Below the pieces are notes generated by a model. That model was given only the letters and a program-made list of their open reading frames with translations, made no database searches and was not told the DNA's origin. Of a stretch of DNA of 55,327 nucleotides, positions 1 to 7,321 are shown piece after piece. A program made the translations under genes and the position numbers. Each line of letters opens with the position of its first letter. Within the stretch, counting starts at the first letter, position 1. The DNA is from Tidjanibacter sp. GTDB lineage: Bacteria; Bacteroidota; Bacteroidia; Bacteroidales; Rikenellaceae. The stretch spans positions 1 to 55,327 of the forward strand of contig JAGBFH010000019.1 of the NCBI GenBank assembly GCA_017936605.1, given 5' to 3'.

Positions 1-428
1 ACTTAAGGTTGCAGCGATACGCAGTATCGGGCACAACGGTGCCAGCGAGTGCTGGGATTCCGAAGTAAGGCGATAGGTAGAATTACGGCATTGGGTTAAA
101 GAGATACGAAGTATCTCCTAAAAATTTTTGGGGCGCCTTTTGTGCCAGAGTGGCACTTTTGTTAGGGTGGCTCCGAAGCAAGGCAGTAGGTAGAACTACG
201 ACTTAAGGTTGCAGCGATACGCAGTATCGGGCACAACGGTGCCAGCGAGTGCTGGGATTCCGAAGTAAGGCGATAGGTAGAATTACGGCATTGGGATACA
301 GCGATACATAGTATCGCCCAAAAGTTTTTGGTGCAGCTTTTTACAAAAAGCTGCGAAAGAAAAGGCGCGAAAGAAAAAAAGGAAAACAAAAAACATACAA
401 ATAACCTAAAAAACTAAAAGAACACAGT
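1..428. repeat. duplicated hairpin-bearing repeat region upstream of aspA
   Basis: No gene is seen here. Positions 1-95 and 201-295 are identical, giving a direct duplication with a 200-bp period. Each copy carries a 14-nt stem-loop (30-43 and 230-243; stem GGCAC/GTGCC, loop AACG) followed by AGCGAGTGCTGGGATTCC. Downstream come short palindromes of the GATACnnnGTATC type and a hairpin at 333-354 (arms GCAGCTTTTT and AAAAAGCTGC). The open frame on the minus strand is repeat sequence, not a gene. Confidence 0.8.
333..354 (+). repeat. 5' hairpin element, copy 1 (upstream of aspA)
   Basis: Perfect 10-bp stem, GCAGCTTTTT with AAAAAGCTGC, and an AC loop. It is preceded by AAAAGTTTTTGGT and followed by GAAAG, about 75 nt before the aspA start. 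Related hairpins sit upstream of the S26 peptidase, the second nuclease and lemA, always in the orientation of the gene. Confidence 0.7.
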
Positions 429-1865
429 ATGATGGACATTACTATGGCTCAGCTTTCGGGTAAGACCCGTGAGGAGCACGACCTTCTGGGTTACAAACAG
501 ATTCCCGTGGAGTATTACTTTGGCGTGCAGACTATGCGCGCTGTGGAGAACTTCCACATCTCGAGGGTGAAACTCTGTATGTTCCCCGAGTTTATCAAGG
601 CTCTGGCAGAGGTTAAGGCTGCCGCAGCTATGGCCAACCGCGACCTCGGTCTTATGGACGCAGAGGTAGCCGAGGCTATCATCAAGGCTTGCAAGGAGGT
701 TGCCGAGGGCAAACTCGACGCACACTTCGTTGTGGATATGGTACAGGGCGGTGCTGGTACTTCGACCAATATGAACGCCAATGAGGTTATCGCCAACCGC
801 GCACTGGAGATTCTCGGCCACGAGAAGGGCGAGTATAAATTCTGCCACCCCAACAACCATGTGAACCTCTCGCAGTCGACCAACGACGCATATCCCACCT
901 CGGTGAAGGTGGCTACCATCCGCAGCATCGACAAACTCAAAGCAGCTCTCGAGGCTCTGATTGCTTCGTTCGCAAAGAAGGGCGAGGAGTTCAAGGATGT
1001 CATCAAGATGGGCCGTACCCAGTTGCAGGATGCAGTGCCTATGACCCTCGGTCAGGAGTTCACCGCCTACGCCGCAACCCTTGCAGAGGAGATTCAGCGT
1101 CTGGAGGAGAACAAGGAGCTTCTCTATGAGCAGAATATGGGTGCTACCGCCATCGGTACCGGTATCAACTCCGACCCCGACTACCCCGCACTCTGCTGCA
1201 AATACTTGGCAGAGGTGACAGGTCTTCCTATGGTCGTATCGCCCAATATGATTGAGGCCACCAACGACACCGGTGCTTTCGTTATGAACTCGTCGGCTAT
1301 GAAGCGTCTGGCAGTGAAACTCTCGAAGATTTGTAACGACCTTCGCCTGATGTCGAGCGGTCCCCGTTGCGGTCTTAACGAGATTAACCTTCCTCCTATG
1401 CAGCCCGGCTCGTCGATTATGCCCGGCAAGGTGAACCCCGTAATTCCCGAGGTTGTAAATCAGGTGGCATTCCGCGTTATCGGCAACGACCTCACCGTGA
1501 CCTTTGCAAGTGAGGCTGCACAGTTGGAGCTCAATGTTATGGAGCCCATCATCGTTCACTCGATGTTCGAGAATGTGGATATGCTCATCAACGCTATGAA
1601 TACCCTCAGGGAGAAGTGCGTAGACGGCATCACCGCCAACGAGGAGGTTTGCAAACAGCTGGTTTACAACTCTATCGGTCTTGTTACCGCTCTGAACCCC
1701 TACATCGGCTATGAGAACTCCACCTCGCTTGCCAAGGAGGCACTCCAGACCGGTAAGGGTATCTATGAGCTCGTGCTGGAGAGGAATCTTATGAGCCGCG
1801 AGGAGCTGGACAACCTGCTCAAACCCGAGAATATGGTTAAACCCCGCAAGTTCCCCAAACAGTAG
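429..1865 (+). CDS. aspA: aspartate ammonia-lyase (aspartase)
   Basis: Cytosolic enzyme that reversibly deaminates L-aspartate to fumarate and ammonia, feeding fumarate to anaerobic respiration. The 478-residue length is normal for the aspartase/fumarase superfamily. The superfamily signature GSSIMPGKVNP lies near residues 327-337; the substrate-binding stretches GGAGTSTNMNANEV and SQSTNDAYPTS are intact. Class II fumarase is the nearest alternative, but the overall sequence, including the N-terminal KTREEHDLLG, favours aspartase. ATG codons at 429, 432 and 444 are all possible starts; no Shine-Dalgarno motif separates them. It is a single gene, closed by a strong hairpin at 1915-1949, with a repeat-type hairpin upstream. 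Confidence 0.93.
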   Translation: MMDITMAQLSGKTREEHDLLGYKQIPVEYYFGVQTMRAVENFHISRVKLCMFPEFIKALAEVKAAAAMANRDLGLMDAEVAEAIIKACKEVAEGKLDAHFVVDMVQGGAGTSTNMNANEVIANRALEILGHEKGEYKFCHPNNHVNLSQSTNDAYPTSVKVATIRSIDKLKAALEALIASFAKKGEEFKDVIKMGRTQLQDAVPMTLGQEFTAYAATLAEEIQRLEENKELLYEQNMGATAIGTGINSDPDYPALCCKYLAEVTGLPMVVSPNMIEATNDTGAFVMNSSAMKRLAVKLSKICNDLRLMSSGPRCGLNEINLPPMQPGSSIMPGKVNPVIPEVVNQVAFRVIGNDLTVTFASEAAQLELNVMEPIIVHSMFENVDMLINAMNTLREKCVDGITANEEVCKQLVYNSIGLVTALNPYIGYENSTSLAKEALQTGKGIYELVLERNLMSREELDNLLKPENMVKPRKFPKQ

Positions 1866-1914
1866 CGAAAACCACCGTTGGGCATCGTAGATGACCGCCC
1901 GCGAAAATATGAGC

Positions 1915-1949
1915 AAAACGCCCCAAGAATCAACATCTTGGGGCGTTTT
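1915..1949. terminator. bidirectional hairpin terminator after aspA
   Basis: Arms AAAACGCCCCAAGA (1915-1928) and TCTTGGGGCGTTTT (1936-1949) pair perfectly across a 7-nt loop and end in a T run on both strands. It lies 50 nt after the aspA stop. Confidence 0.85.
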
Positions 1950-2125
1950 ATTTTGTCTAAAGGAGGGTTTTTGGCACACTTGAGAGGTGGAGTAGTTTGG
2001 CACAAAAGTCCAACTGTTTGGAACTTTGGTCTTACTTTCGCGTTCGAAATATAAAACAGAGGTAACTTTTTGCACCTCACGATAGTCACAAAAAAACAGT
2101 AAAAAACAGACATAAAGAGAACGAA

Positions 2126-3802
2126 ATGTTACAAGAGAATCTTATCCGAATGTATGAGGAGAGCTTCCGCAACAATGCCGAACTCCCCGCTCTGACTGAC
2201 TACTTCAAAAAGACAACACTCAGCTATTTCCAGCTCGCCGAGATTGTGGCTCACTACCACCTGGCATTTGAGAAATATGGCATCAAGGCCGGCGACAAAA
2301 TCGCCCTCATTGGCCGCAATACCCCCAAGTGGGTTTCAACCTACGCAGCAACCATCACCTATGGCGCTGTGATTGTCCCCATCCTTCAGGATTTCAACCC
2401 CATTGACGCTACCAACATCATCAACCACTCCGACTCGCGTATCCTCTTCCTTAGCCAGGATGTGTGGGAGAAACTCGATGTCGAGAAGTTCGAGCAGCTG
2501 GAGGCTGTGGTGAACTATGAGGATATGACCATCCTCTGGGAGCGTACCGAGGGCAGCTTCTCGCCCATTCTCGGCAACATAAAGACCCTCTTTGCGGAGC
2601 GCTATCCCAACGGTTTTTCGACCAACGACATCCGCTACCCCGAGGTCCCCAACGATAAGGTATGTATCATCTCCTACACCTCGGGCACCACTGGCCTCAG
2701 CAAGGGTGTGATGCTCTCGGTCAACAACATCACCTCGAATGTGGTTTTCGCCATCAAGTATAAGTTCCACTACCGCGGCTCGCGCGTTCTGGGCATCCTG
2801 CCTCTGGCCCACGCCTTCGGTTGCGCATTCGATATGCTCACTCCCCTGGCCACCGGCTCACACATCACCCTGCTGGGTAAGCTGCCCGCAGCCCCCATCC
2901 TGCTCAAGGCCCTTAAGGATGTGAAGCCCGACCTGCTGCTGACCGTGCCCCTGCTGGTGGAGAAGATTATCAAGGGTAAGGTTATGCCCACCCTCCAGAA
3001 GCAGCCCGTCAAGACTCTCGTGAAGATTCCTCTGCTCAAGCAGATAGTATATAAGAAGGTACGCACACAGCTTATGGAGGCCTTTGGTGGCGCTCTGACG
3101 GAGCTCATTATGGGTGGTGCAGCTCTGAATAGCGATGTGGAGAAACTCCTCAAAAAAATTAAGCTGCCCTACACTGTAGGCTACGGTATGACCGAGTGCG
3201 CACCCCTTATCTGCTACGCCCACCACACCGAGTACAAGTCGCTCTCGTGCGGCAAGCTCGTGCCCGGTATGGAGATGAAGATTGACTCCAAAGACCCCTA
3301 TAACATCCCCGGTGAGATTTGCGTCAGGGGTGACAATGTGACCCTCGGCTACTACAAGAACCCCACCGCCACCGAGTCGGTATTCGACGCGGAGGGCTGG
3401 TTCCACACCGGCGATATGGGCGTTGTGGATGCCGCCACCAACTGCTTCATCCGCGGTCGCTGCAAGACTATGATTCTCTCCAACAACGGCCAGAACATCT
3501 ACCCCGAGGAGATTGAGGCCAAGCTGAACAACCTGGAGGCTGTCGTTGAGTCGCTCGTTGTCGAGGAGGAGGGCAAACTCGTAGCACTCGTTGTGCCCAA
3601 CTACGAGATGGCACAGAAGGAGGGCTGGTCGACCACCCACCTGAAAGAGGTCATGAATGAGAACCTCAAGACTCTCAATGGCCTGGTTGCGCCATACGAG
3701 CGCGTGTCGGCCATCAAACTCTGCGAGACCGAGTTCGAGAAGACCCCCAAGAAGAGCATCCGCCGCTACCTCTACCCCAAGGCAGCAAAGATTGTTTCGT
3801 AA
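2126..3802 (+). CDS. long-chain fatty acid-CoA ligase (AMP-binding)
   Basis: Predicted ATP-dependent acyl-CoA synthetase of the ANL superfamily that activates fatty acids through an acyl-adenylate. At 558 residues it has the usual length. Visible motifs in order: the phosphate loop YTSGTTGLSKG near residues 185-195, GYGMTE near 352 (A5), HTGDMG near 425, GQNIYPEEIE near 455, and the C-terminal PKKSIRR carrying the expected catalytic Lys near 543. There is no signal peptide. It stands alone between two terminators, with an A-rich leader and no Shine-Dalgarno site. Chain-length specificity cannot be read from the sequence, so no gene symbol is given. Confidence 0.9.
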   Translation: MLQENLIRMYEESFRNNAELPALTDYFKKTTLSYFQLAEIVAHYHLAFEKYGIKAGDKIALIGRNTPKWVSTYAATITYGAVIVPILQDFNPIDATNIINHSDSRILFLSQDVWEKLDVEKFEQLEAVVNYEDMTILWERTEGSFSPILGNIKTLFAERYPNGFSTNDIRYPEVPNDKVCIISYTSGTTGLSKGVMLSVNNITSNVVFAIKYKFHYRGSRVLGILPLAHAFGCAFDMLTPLATGSHITLLGKLPAAPILLKALKDVKPDLLLTVPLLVEKIIKGKVMPTLQKQPVKTLVKIPLLKQIVYKKVRTQLMEAFGGALTELIMGGAALNSDVEKLLKKIKLPYTVGYGMTECAPLICYAHHTEYKSLSCGKLVPGMEMKIDSKDPYNIPGEICVRGDNVTLGYYKNPTATESVFDAEGWFHTGDMGVVDAATNCFIRGRCKTMILSNNGQNIYPEEIEAKLNNLEAVVESLVVEEEGKLVALVVPNYEMAQKEGWSTTHLKEVMNENLKTLNGLVAPYERVSAIKLCETEFEKTPKKSIRRYLYPKAAKIVS

Positions 3803-3829
3803 ACAACTCTCCCACCATAACAACCAAAA

Positions 3830-3859
3830 ACGACCTCCACGAAAGCGGAGGTCGTTTTT
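3830..3859 (+). terminator. terminator after acyl-CoA ligase
   Basis: CGACCTCC (3831-3838) pairs with GGAGGTCG (3847-3854) and is followed by a run of T. It lies 30 nt downstream of the stop. Confidence 0.8.
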
Positions 3860-4210
3860 GGTAATTGAGAAGTGAGAATTGAGAAATAAGGTCATTAAGG
3901 TCCTTAAAGTCCTTAAGGTCCTATGGGGCCTATAAGACTTATGGGACTTATAAGCCCTTTTTGCCCTTTCGGCCCTTTATACCCTCCCCTAAGTTAGGGG
4001 AGGGTGCCGAAGGCGGGAGAGGTCTGTTGTGCTTCGGCAGAAGAATGGGAGAAGTGGGAGTAATGAGAGAAATGGGAGAAATGGGATGGCCGACCCTCTT
4101 ATAAAATGGGAATTATGGGACTTATAGGACCCATAGGTCTTATAAGTCTTATAGCCCAATCTCTCCCATTAGTCCTTTTAGCCCTTTCAGCCCTTTCAGC
4201 CCTTAAAAAA
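3860..4210. repeat. intergenic short-period repeats
   Basis: No gene is seen. From left to right: 9-bp-period AAGGTCCTT-type repeats (about 3890-3922), CTTATAGG/ACTTATAAG repeats (3925-3960), a REP-like palindrome (3983-4026), GAAATGGGAGAA repeats (4035-4090), more CTTATAGG-type repeats (4110-4160) and CCTTTCAGC repeats (4175-4205). Confidence 0.75.
3983..4026 (+). repeat. REP-like palindrome, copy 1
   Basis: CCTCCCCTAAGTTAGGGGAGG forms the first stem region; a shortened second hairpin (GCCGAAGGC) follows, then GGGAGAGGTCTG. Six related copies occur in this window, all intergenic. Confidence 0.75.
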
Positions 4211-4242
4211 ATAGTTCACGGGTATTAAAATTAATACCCGTG
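4208..4242 (-). terminator. palindromic terminator of the OMP gene
   Basis: A perfect 26-nt palindrome, CACGGGTATTAA followed by AA and TTAATACCCGTG, spans 4217-4242. Read on the minus strand it is followed by a seven-T run, so it fits an intrinsic terminator for the gene ending at 4311. The same palindrome recurs at 5281-5315 on the other side of that gene. Confidence 0.65.
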
Positions 4243-4310
4243 AGCGAGGAAGGGGGATAAAAAGGGGAAGCGAAAAAAAGGGGGCTAAGTGCCCCCTATT
4301 ATTCTGATAT

Positions 4311-4889
4311 TTAGAATCTATAACCAAACGAGAATGCACAATAGTTGGTAGTAGTTGCGGGATTTAGGAATGTCGCATTGGAGTAGTCGCAATTCCAAGC
4401 GAGCACTATTCTTTTGTTGATTTCAGCGGTAAAACCAAGACTAAAAGAGGCAAAAGGTATGGCTCTAAATTGCTGCTCATATACGGGGTTGCCATAAAAA
4501 TCGTGGTCGACCATGACCGTTTGATTACTTATTTGACAAGACAATGCAATACCGCAACTTGGATACAAGGTCACATTATCGAAGAAAAATTTGTAGTTGA
4601 TATAGAGAGGTATTCTCAATAGAGTGTTTGTGTTGTCGGAGATTTCGAACTCATCAAAATCAACATTTGCCCAATCAATAGTGCAAATTCTAGCAACAGA
4701 GATACCCGACTCAATGTAAAATTGAGTTGTGTGTGAAAGTGATTTCTGAAAATTAAGTTCAACGCCCAAACCTGTTTGGGGAAGAGTTAATATTTGACCT
4801 TTAAGGTTGATAATAACGCTATTGTCATTGTGGGCAGATGCGGTCGTGATGGATAATAGCGCCACAATTGCTACGACTATCTTCTTCAT
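4311..4889 (-). CDS. small outer-membrane beta-barrel protein
   Basis: Predicted 192-residue outer-membrane protein. It begins with a signal peptide (MKKIVVAIVALLSITTASA) and then shows alternating amphipathic strands typical of porin-like or OmpX/OmpA-barrel folds. It ends in FSFGYRF, the aromatic terminal residue expected of barrels folded by the Bam complex. Ligand and role are unknown. The gene is clearly more AT-rich, with different codon choice, than its neighbours, and it is flanked by identical palindromes, which suggests foreign origin. No Bacteroidetes -7 box was found immediately upstream. Confidence 0.7.
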   Translation of the reverse strand: MKKIVVAIVALLSITTASAHNDNSVIINLKGQILTLPQTGLGVELNFQKSLSHTTQFYIESGISVARICTIDWANVDFDEFEISDNTNTLLRIPLYINYKFFFDNVTLYPSCGIALSCQISNQTVMVDHDFYGNPVYEQQFRAIPFASFSLGFTAEINKRIVLAWNCDYSNATFLNPATTTNYCAFSFGYRF

Positions 4890-4982
4890 AATTTTTCAAT
4901 GTTTTTTATTAACAATTTTAAGGGTTTGTGGTTAGTCCTAAAATGGTGGGATAAAACAAAAAAGTGCGGACTTTGTCCCTAT

Positions 4983-5106
4983 TTGCTTCCTCGGTATCGC
5001 CAAACACCTTGCAGTCAAATAAGTAAAAGCCCACACCGTATAATGGATGTGAGCATCAACTTTTACTCCTGACTGCTTGTTAAAATTGGCGATTTTAAGG
5101 AAGCAA
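4983..5106. repeat. 124-nt imperfect inverted repeat / possible structured RNA
   Basis: Four arm pairs nest in order: TTGCTTCCT (4983-4991) with AGGAAGCAA (5098-5106); ATCGCCAA (4996-5003) with TTGGCGAT (5086-5093); GCAGTCA (5011-5017) with TGACTGC (5070-5076); AGTAAAAG (5022-5029) with CTTTTACT (5060-5067). An apical CACA/TGTG closes the loop. It could be a MITE-like remnant or a non-coding RNA. Confidence 0.55.
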
Positions 5107-5280
5107 GAATAAAAACTAACGCTTTTATGTTAATATGTCCCTAACAGTCTGTTATTTTCTCATAGGCATTAAAATGGTTGTTGAAACTTATGACAAAGAT
5201 ATATTTTTTTCGCAAACGAACAACAATCTCGATTGGAGCATTGCATCTTAACCCGAAAATAACCGTCCCACCCCCTCCCC

Positions 5281-5315
5281 TTGTTCACGGGTATTAAAAT
5301 TAATACCCGTGAACA
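5281..5315. repeat. perfect palindrome, second copy
   Basis: TTGTTCACGGGTATTAA pairs with TTAATACCCGTGAACAA across AA. The core is identical to the palindrome at 4217-4242. There is no T run on either strand, so a terminator role is less clear here. Confidence 0.7.
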
Positions 5316-5317
5316 AA

Positions 5318-5412
5318 GCTGAGAGCTGACCGCAGACCGCTGAGTGCTGAACGCTGAACGCTGACTGCTGACTGCTGACCGCCGACTGCTGACTGCTGAC
5401 TGCTGACTGCTG
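5318..5412. repeat. degenerate CTGACTG-type tandem repeat
   Basis: About ten degenerate units built on CTGACTG or CTGAACG with a period of 7-10 bp. It lies between the palindrome and the 3' end of the HprK-like gene. Confidence 0.7.
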
Positions 5413-5424
5413 CTCCGCTCGTCG

Positions 5425-6318
5425 TTACTCGTTGGACCTTAGACCAAAAATTGTGGTATAGGAGAGTTCGGCGGCGGCAGCGTCGGGGAGGCAGGCCAAG
5501 GCGTAGGTGGGCACCGCCACAATCATCTCGGAGAGGGTGCTGCATATCTGGTCGAGGGTGCGCTCCTCCTTCTGGAGCGTGGGCAGTGTCGATGGCAATA
5601 GTGCGCCAAACGAGGCTATGCGAGCAAGTCGGCTGATGCGATTTTCGGGGGCTTGTGAGAGTCTCAGGTAGCCCGCAATGGGGCAGCTCTCGTTGCGGTA
5701 GACTGCGCCCTTGCCGCTCCAGGGCGAGCCATAGACCCTCACCGAGCCATCTTCCAACACACGCACCACAGGCCCATCGTCGTTGAGCCTCTCGGTGCCC
5801 TCGATATTCTCGAGCCAAAGCCGCGTGTGGGTGCTCTTGCCGGTGCCGCTCTCACCCAGGCACATCACCGCCCTACCCTCCTTCATAATAACTGAGGAGT
5901 GGATGAGGAGCGTCTTATGGGGCAGCGTGGCAAACGAGTAGGCGAAGCACAAGGCGTGGTCGAACATCACACTATTGGGCTTGTGGCCCTCGGCCAGGAG
6001 GTTTGTGCGGTAGGTTGCGACCTCACCCTCCTCCACAAAGGGGCACACCAGCTCGGCCTCGCCTGCGGAGCGTATCGTAAGGCGATACTCATCGGGGTAG
6101 ATACGGAGCGTGCAGTCGCCCACCTGAAGGTCGTAGTAGAAGACCTTGAGGGGCTCATCGGTGCGAGCCTCTATCTCACTATCGAGCACAACCCTAAAGA
6201 GAGGCTCGCCCTGCTCGGCAGTGAGGAAGGGGCGGAAGTTGCGAGGCACAGGCACAGGGCGGCACATAGCCCCCATTGCCAGCTCGAAAATATGGTCTGC
6301 TACCGAAAAACGCGGCAT
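5425..6318 (-). CDS. HprK-like serine kinase of a peptide-modification locus
   Basis: The 297-residue protein has a P-loop, GESGTGKST (residues 155-163), followed by LNDDGP (178-183) and GSPWSGKG (197-204). This arrangement matches the HPr kinase/phosphorylase-like, PEPCK-fold proteins found beside PqqD-like proteins in lasso-peptide and related gene clusters, where some phosphorylate a Ser of the peptide. It lacks the N-terminal domain of classical HprK. It is the last gene of a minus-strand operon, 54 nt after the pqqD-like gene. The substrate is unknown and no precursor peptide is seen. The assignment as a kinase is inference from the P-loop and the neighbourhood. Confidence 0.75.
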   Translation of the reverse strand: MPRFSVADHIFELAMGAMCRPVPVPRNFRPFLTAEQGEPLFRVVLDSEIEARTDEPLKVFYYDLQVGDCTLRIYPDEYRLTIRSAGEAELVCPFVEEGEVATYRTNLLAEGHKPNSVMFDHALCFAYSFATLPHKTLLIHSSVIMKEGRAVMCLGESGTGKSTHTRLWLENIEGTERLNDDGPVVRVLEDGSVRVYGSPWSGKGAVYRNESCPIAGYLRLSQAPENRISRLARIASFGALLPSTLPTLQKEERTLDQICSTLSEMIVAVPTYALACLPDAAAAELSYTTIFGLRSNE

Positions 6319-6372
6319 AAATGACGAGTTGAAAGTTGAAAGATGAGAAATAATCAGCTAATGGCTAACGGC

Positions 6373-6642
6373 CTATTCTACGACAAGTTCCGCCTTGCGG
6401 AGCATATCAATCCACTTGGCGGCATCGAGGAGTGCCACATCGTGGCTCACCTCATACTCGGCCGTGAGCAGGTCGGCAACCTTCTCGGCGTCGAACTCCT
6501 CATCGGCGAGCTGCTCCCAGAGCCACTCACTGGTGGGGTTGAGCGAGATGATGCTGGTCATATTCACACTCTGTGTGCCCATACGGACAATCACACTTTC
6601 GCCCGCAATCTTGCGAACCTTGTAGTTGGTCTTAAGTTTCAT
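6373..6642 (-). CDS. PqqD-family peptide-binding protein
   Basis: An 89-residue protein of the PqqD/RRE fold. Members bind leader peptides and present them to modifying enzymes. The pattern is typical: an N-terminal beta region (VRKIAGESVIVRM), a central SIISLNPTSEWLWEQL segment, and a helical C-terminal half ending LDAAKWIDMLRKAELVVE. It starts 4 nt after the stop of the S26-type peptidase gene and precedes the HprK-like kinase, so the three are almost surely co-transcribed. No radical SAM enzyme, asparagine-synthetase-like cyclase or transglutaminase-like protease is nearby, so it does not fit PQQ or a standard lasso-peptide cluster. Confidence 0.8.
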   Translation of the reverse strand: MKLKTNYKVRKIAGESVIVRMGTQSVNMTSIISLNPTSEWLWEQLADEEFDAEKVADLLTAEYEVSHDVALLDAAKWIDMLRKAELVVE

Positions 6643-6646
6643 CTGT

Positions 6647-7096
6647 CTATCTTTTAATCATTCGTTTCACATCTATTGCCGCGGTGCGCAACCTCTTCAC
6701 TCCGAGGCTCCAAAGGCTCCTAAACCTCCAACCGAAAGAGCCATACCTGAAGCCCGCACGATTATTCGGTCGCACCTCAGTTACATAGGCCACAACATCC
6801 TCCATCTGGGCCTCCTCCCGCTGGCGATAGTTGCCGTCGCCCTCGATGGTAAGCCTCTGGCCCTCAATCTTTCTTAGGCGGTGGAGTATGTGCGCCCCCC
6901 TATGCCTGAACAGCACAACCATACCCTCTCTCAGAGCCCCCTCCACGGGCGAGAGCACCACCACATCCCTGCCATTGCGAAAAAATGGGCGCATACTGAA
7001 ACCCTTGACGGTCATCTCCACGCTCCTACCCTCTGAAATCACCTCCTCAACGGTGGCGAAAAACAGCTCATTCGGTATGGTCTTTACTGTATTCAT
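6647..7096 (-). CDS. S24/S26-family signal-peptidase-like protease
   Basis: A 149-residue protein with the peptidase core GFSMRPFF (nucleophile Ser34) and HILHRLRKIEG (His72), then LTIEGDGN. A His where bacterial type I signal peptidases carry the catalytic Lys is the pattern of the ER-type/SipW-like subgroup. I see no clear transmembrane anchor, so it may be soluble or peripheral. I chose the ATG at 7096; a GTG 18 nt upstream in frame is possible. A repeat-family hairpin lies at 7122-7143, just 5' of the start. Its place before the pqqD-like and kinase genes suggests it trims the same peptide, but this is inference. Confidence 0.72.
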   Translation of the reverse strand: MNTVKTIPNELFFATVEEVISEGRSVEMTVKGFSMRPFFRNGRDVVVLSPVEGALREGMVVLFRHRGAHILHRLRKIEGQRLTIEGDGNYRQREEAQMEDVVAYVTEVRPNNRAGFRYGSFGWRFRSLWSLGVKRLRTAAIDVKRMIKR

Positions 7097-7121
7097 TCTC
7101 TTTTTGTTTCGCACCTTTTTC

Positions 7122-7143
7122 GCGCCTTTTTGTAAAAAGGCGC
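7122..7143 (-). repeat. 5' hairpin element, copy 2 (upstream of S26 peptidase)
   Basis: On the minus strand the arms are GCGCCTTTTT and AAAAAGGCGC with an AC loop. Compared with copy 1 the two inner GC-part pairs differ but pairing is kept. Further upstream on the same strand come AAAAGTTTTTGGGG and GATACGAAGTATC, as in the other copies. Confidence 0.7.
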
Positions 7144-7231
7144 CCCAAAAACTTTTAGACGATACTTCGTATCGTTATACCATAGGTTGTGCCACTACCC
7201 ACCGCTTTGCTTAGGAATCCCAGCACTCGCT

Positions 7232-7245
7232 GCGACCGTTGTCGC
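7232..7245 (-). repeat. AACG stem-loop, variant stem
   Basis: On the minus strand GCGAC and GTCGC flank an AACG loop and are followed by AGCGAGTGCTGGGATTCC, the same tail as at 30-62 and 230-262. The stem differs from GGCAC/GTGCC at two positions on each arm and stays paired. Confidence 0.65.
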
Positions 7246-7321
7246 CAAAAACTTTTAGTATAACCGAAGGTTTCGGTTCTACCTATCGCTTTGCTTCGGA
7301 ACTCACGACTTGCTTCGGGGC

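Larger units (their letters stand above)
4890..5424. other. AT-rich intergenic region with long hairpin
   Basis: No protein gene is recognised. It contains a 124-nt imperfect hairpin (4983-5106), a perfect palindrome (5281-5315) and a CTGACTG-type short tandem repeat (about 5318-5412). The stretch 5110-5280 is AT-rich and featureless to my reading. Confidence 0.6.
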
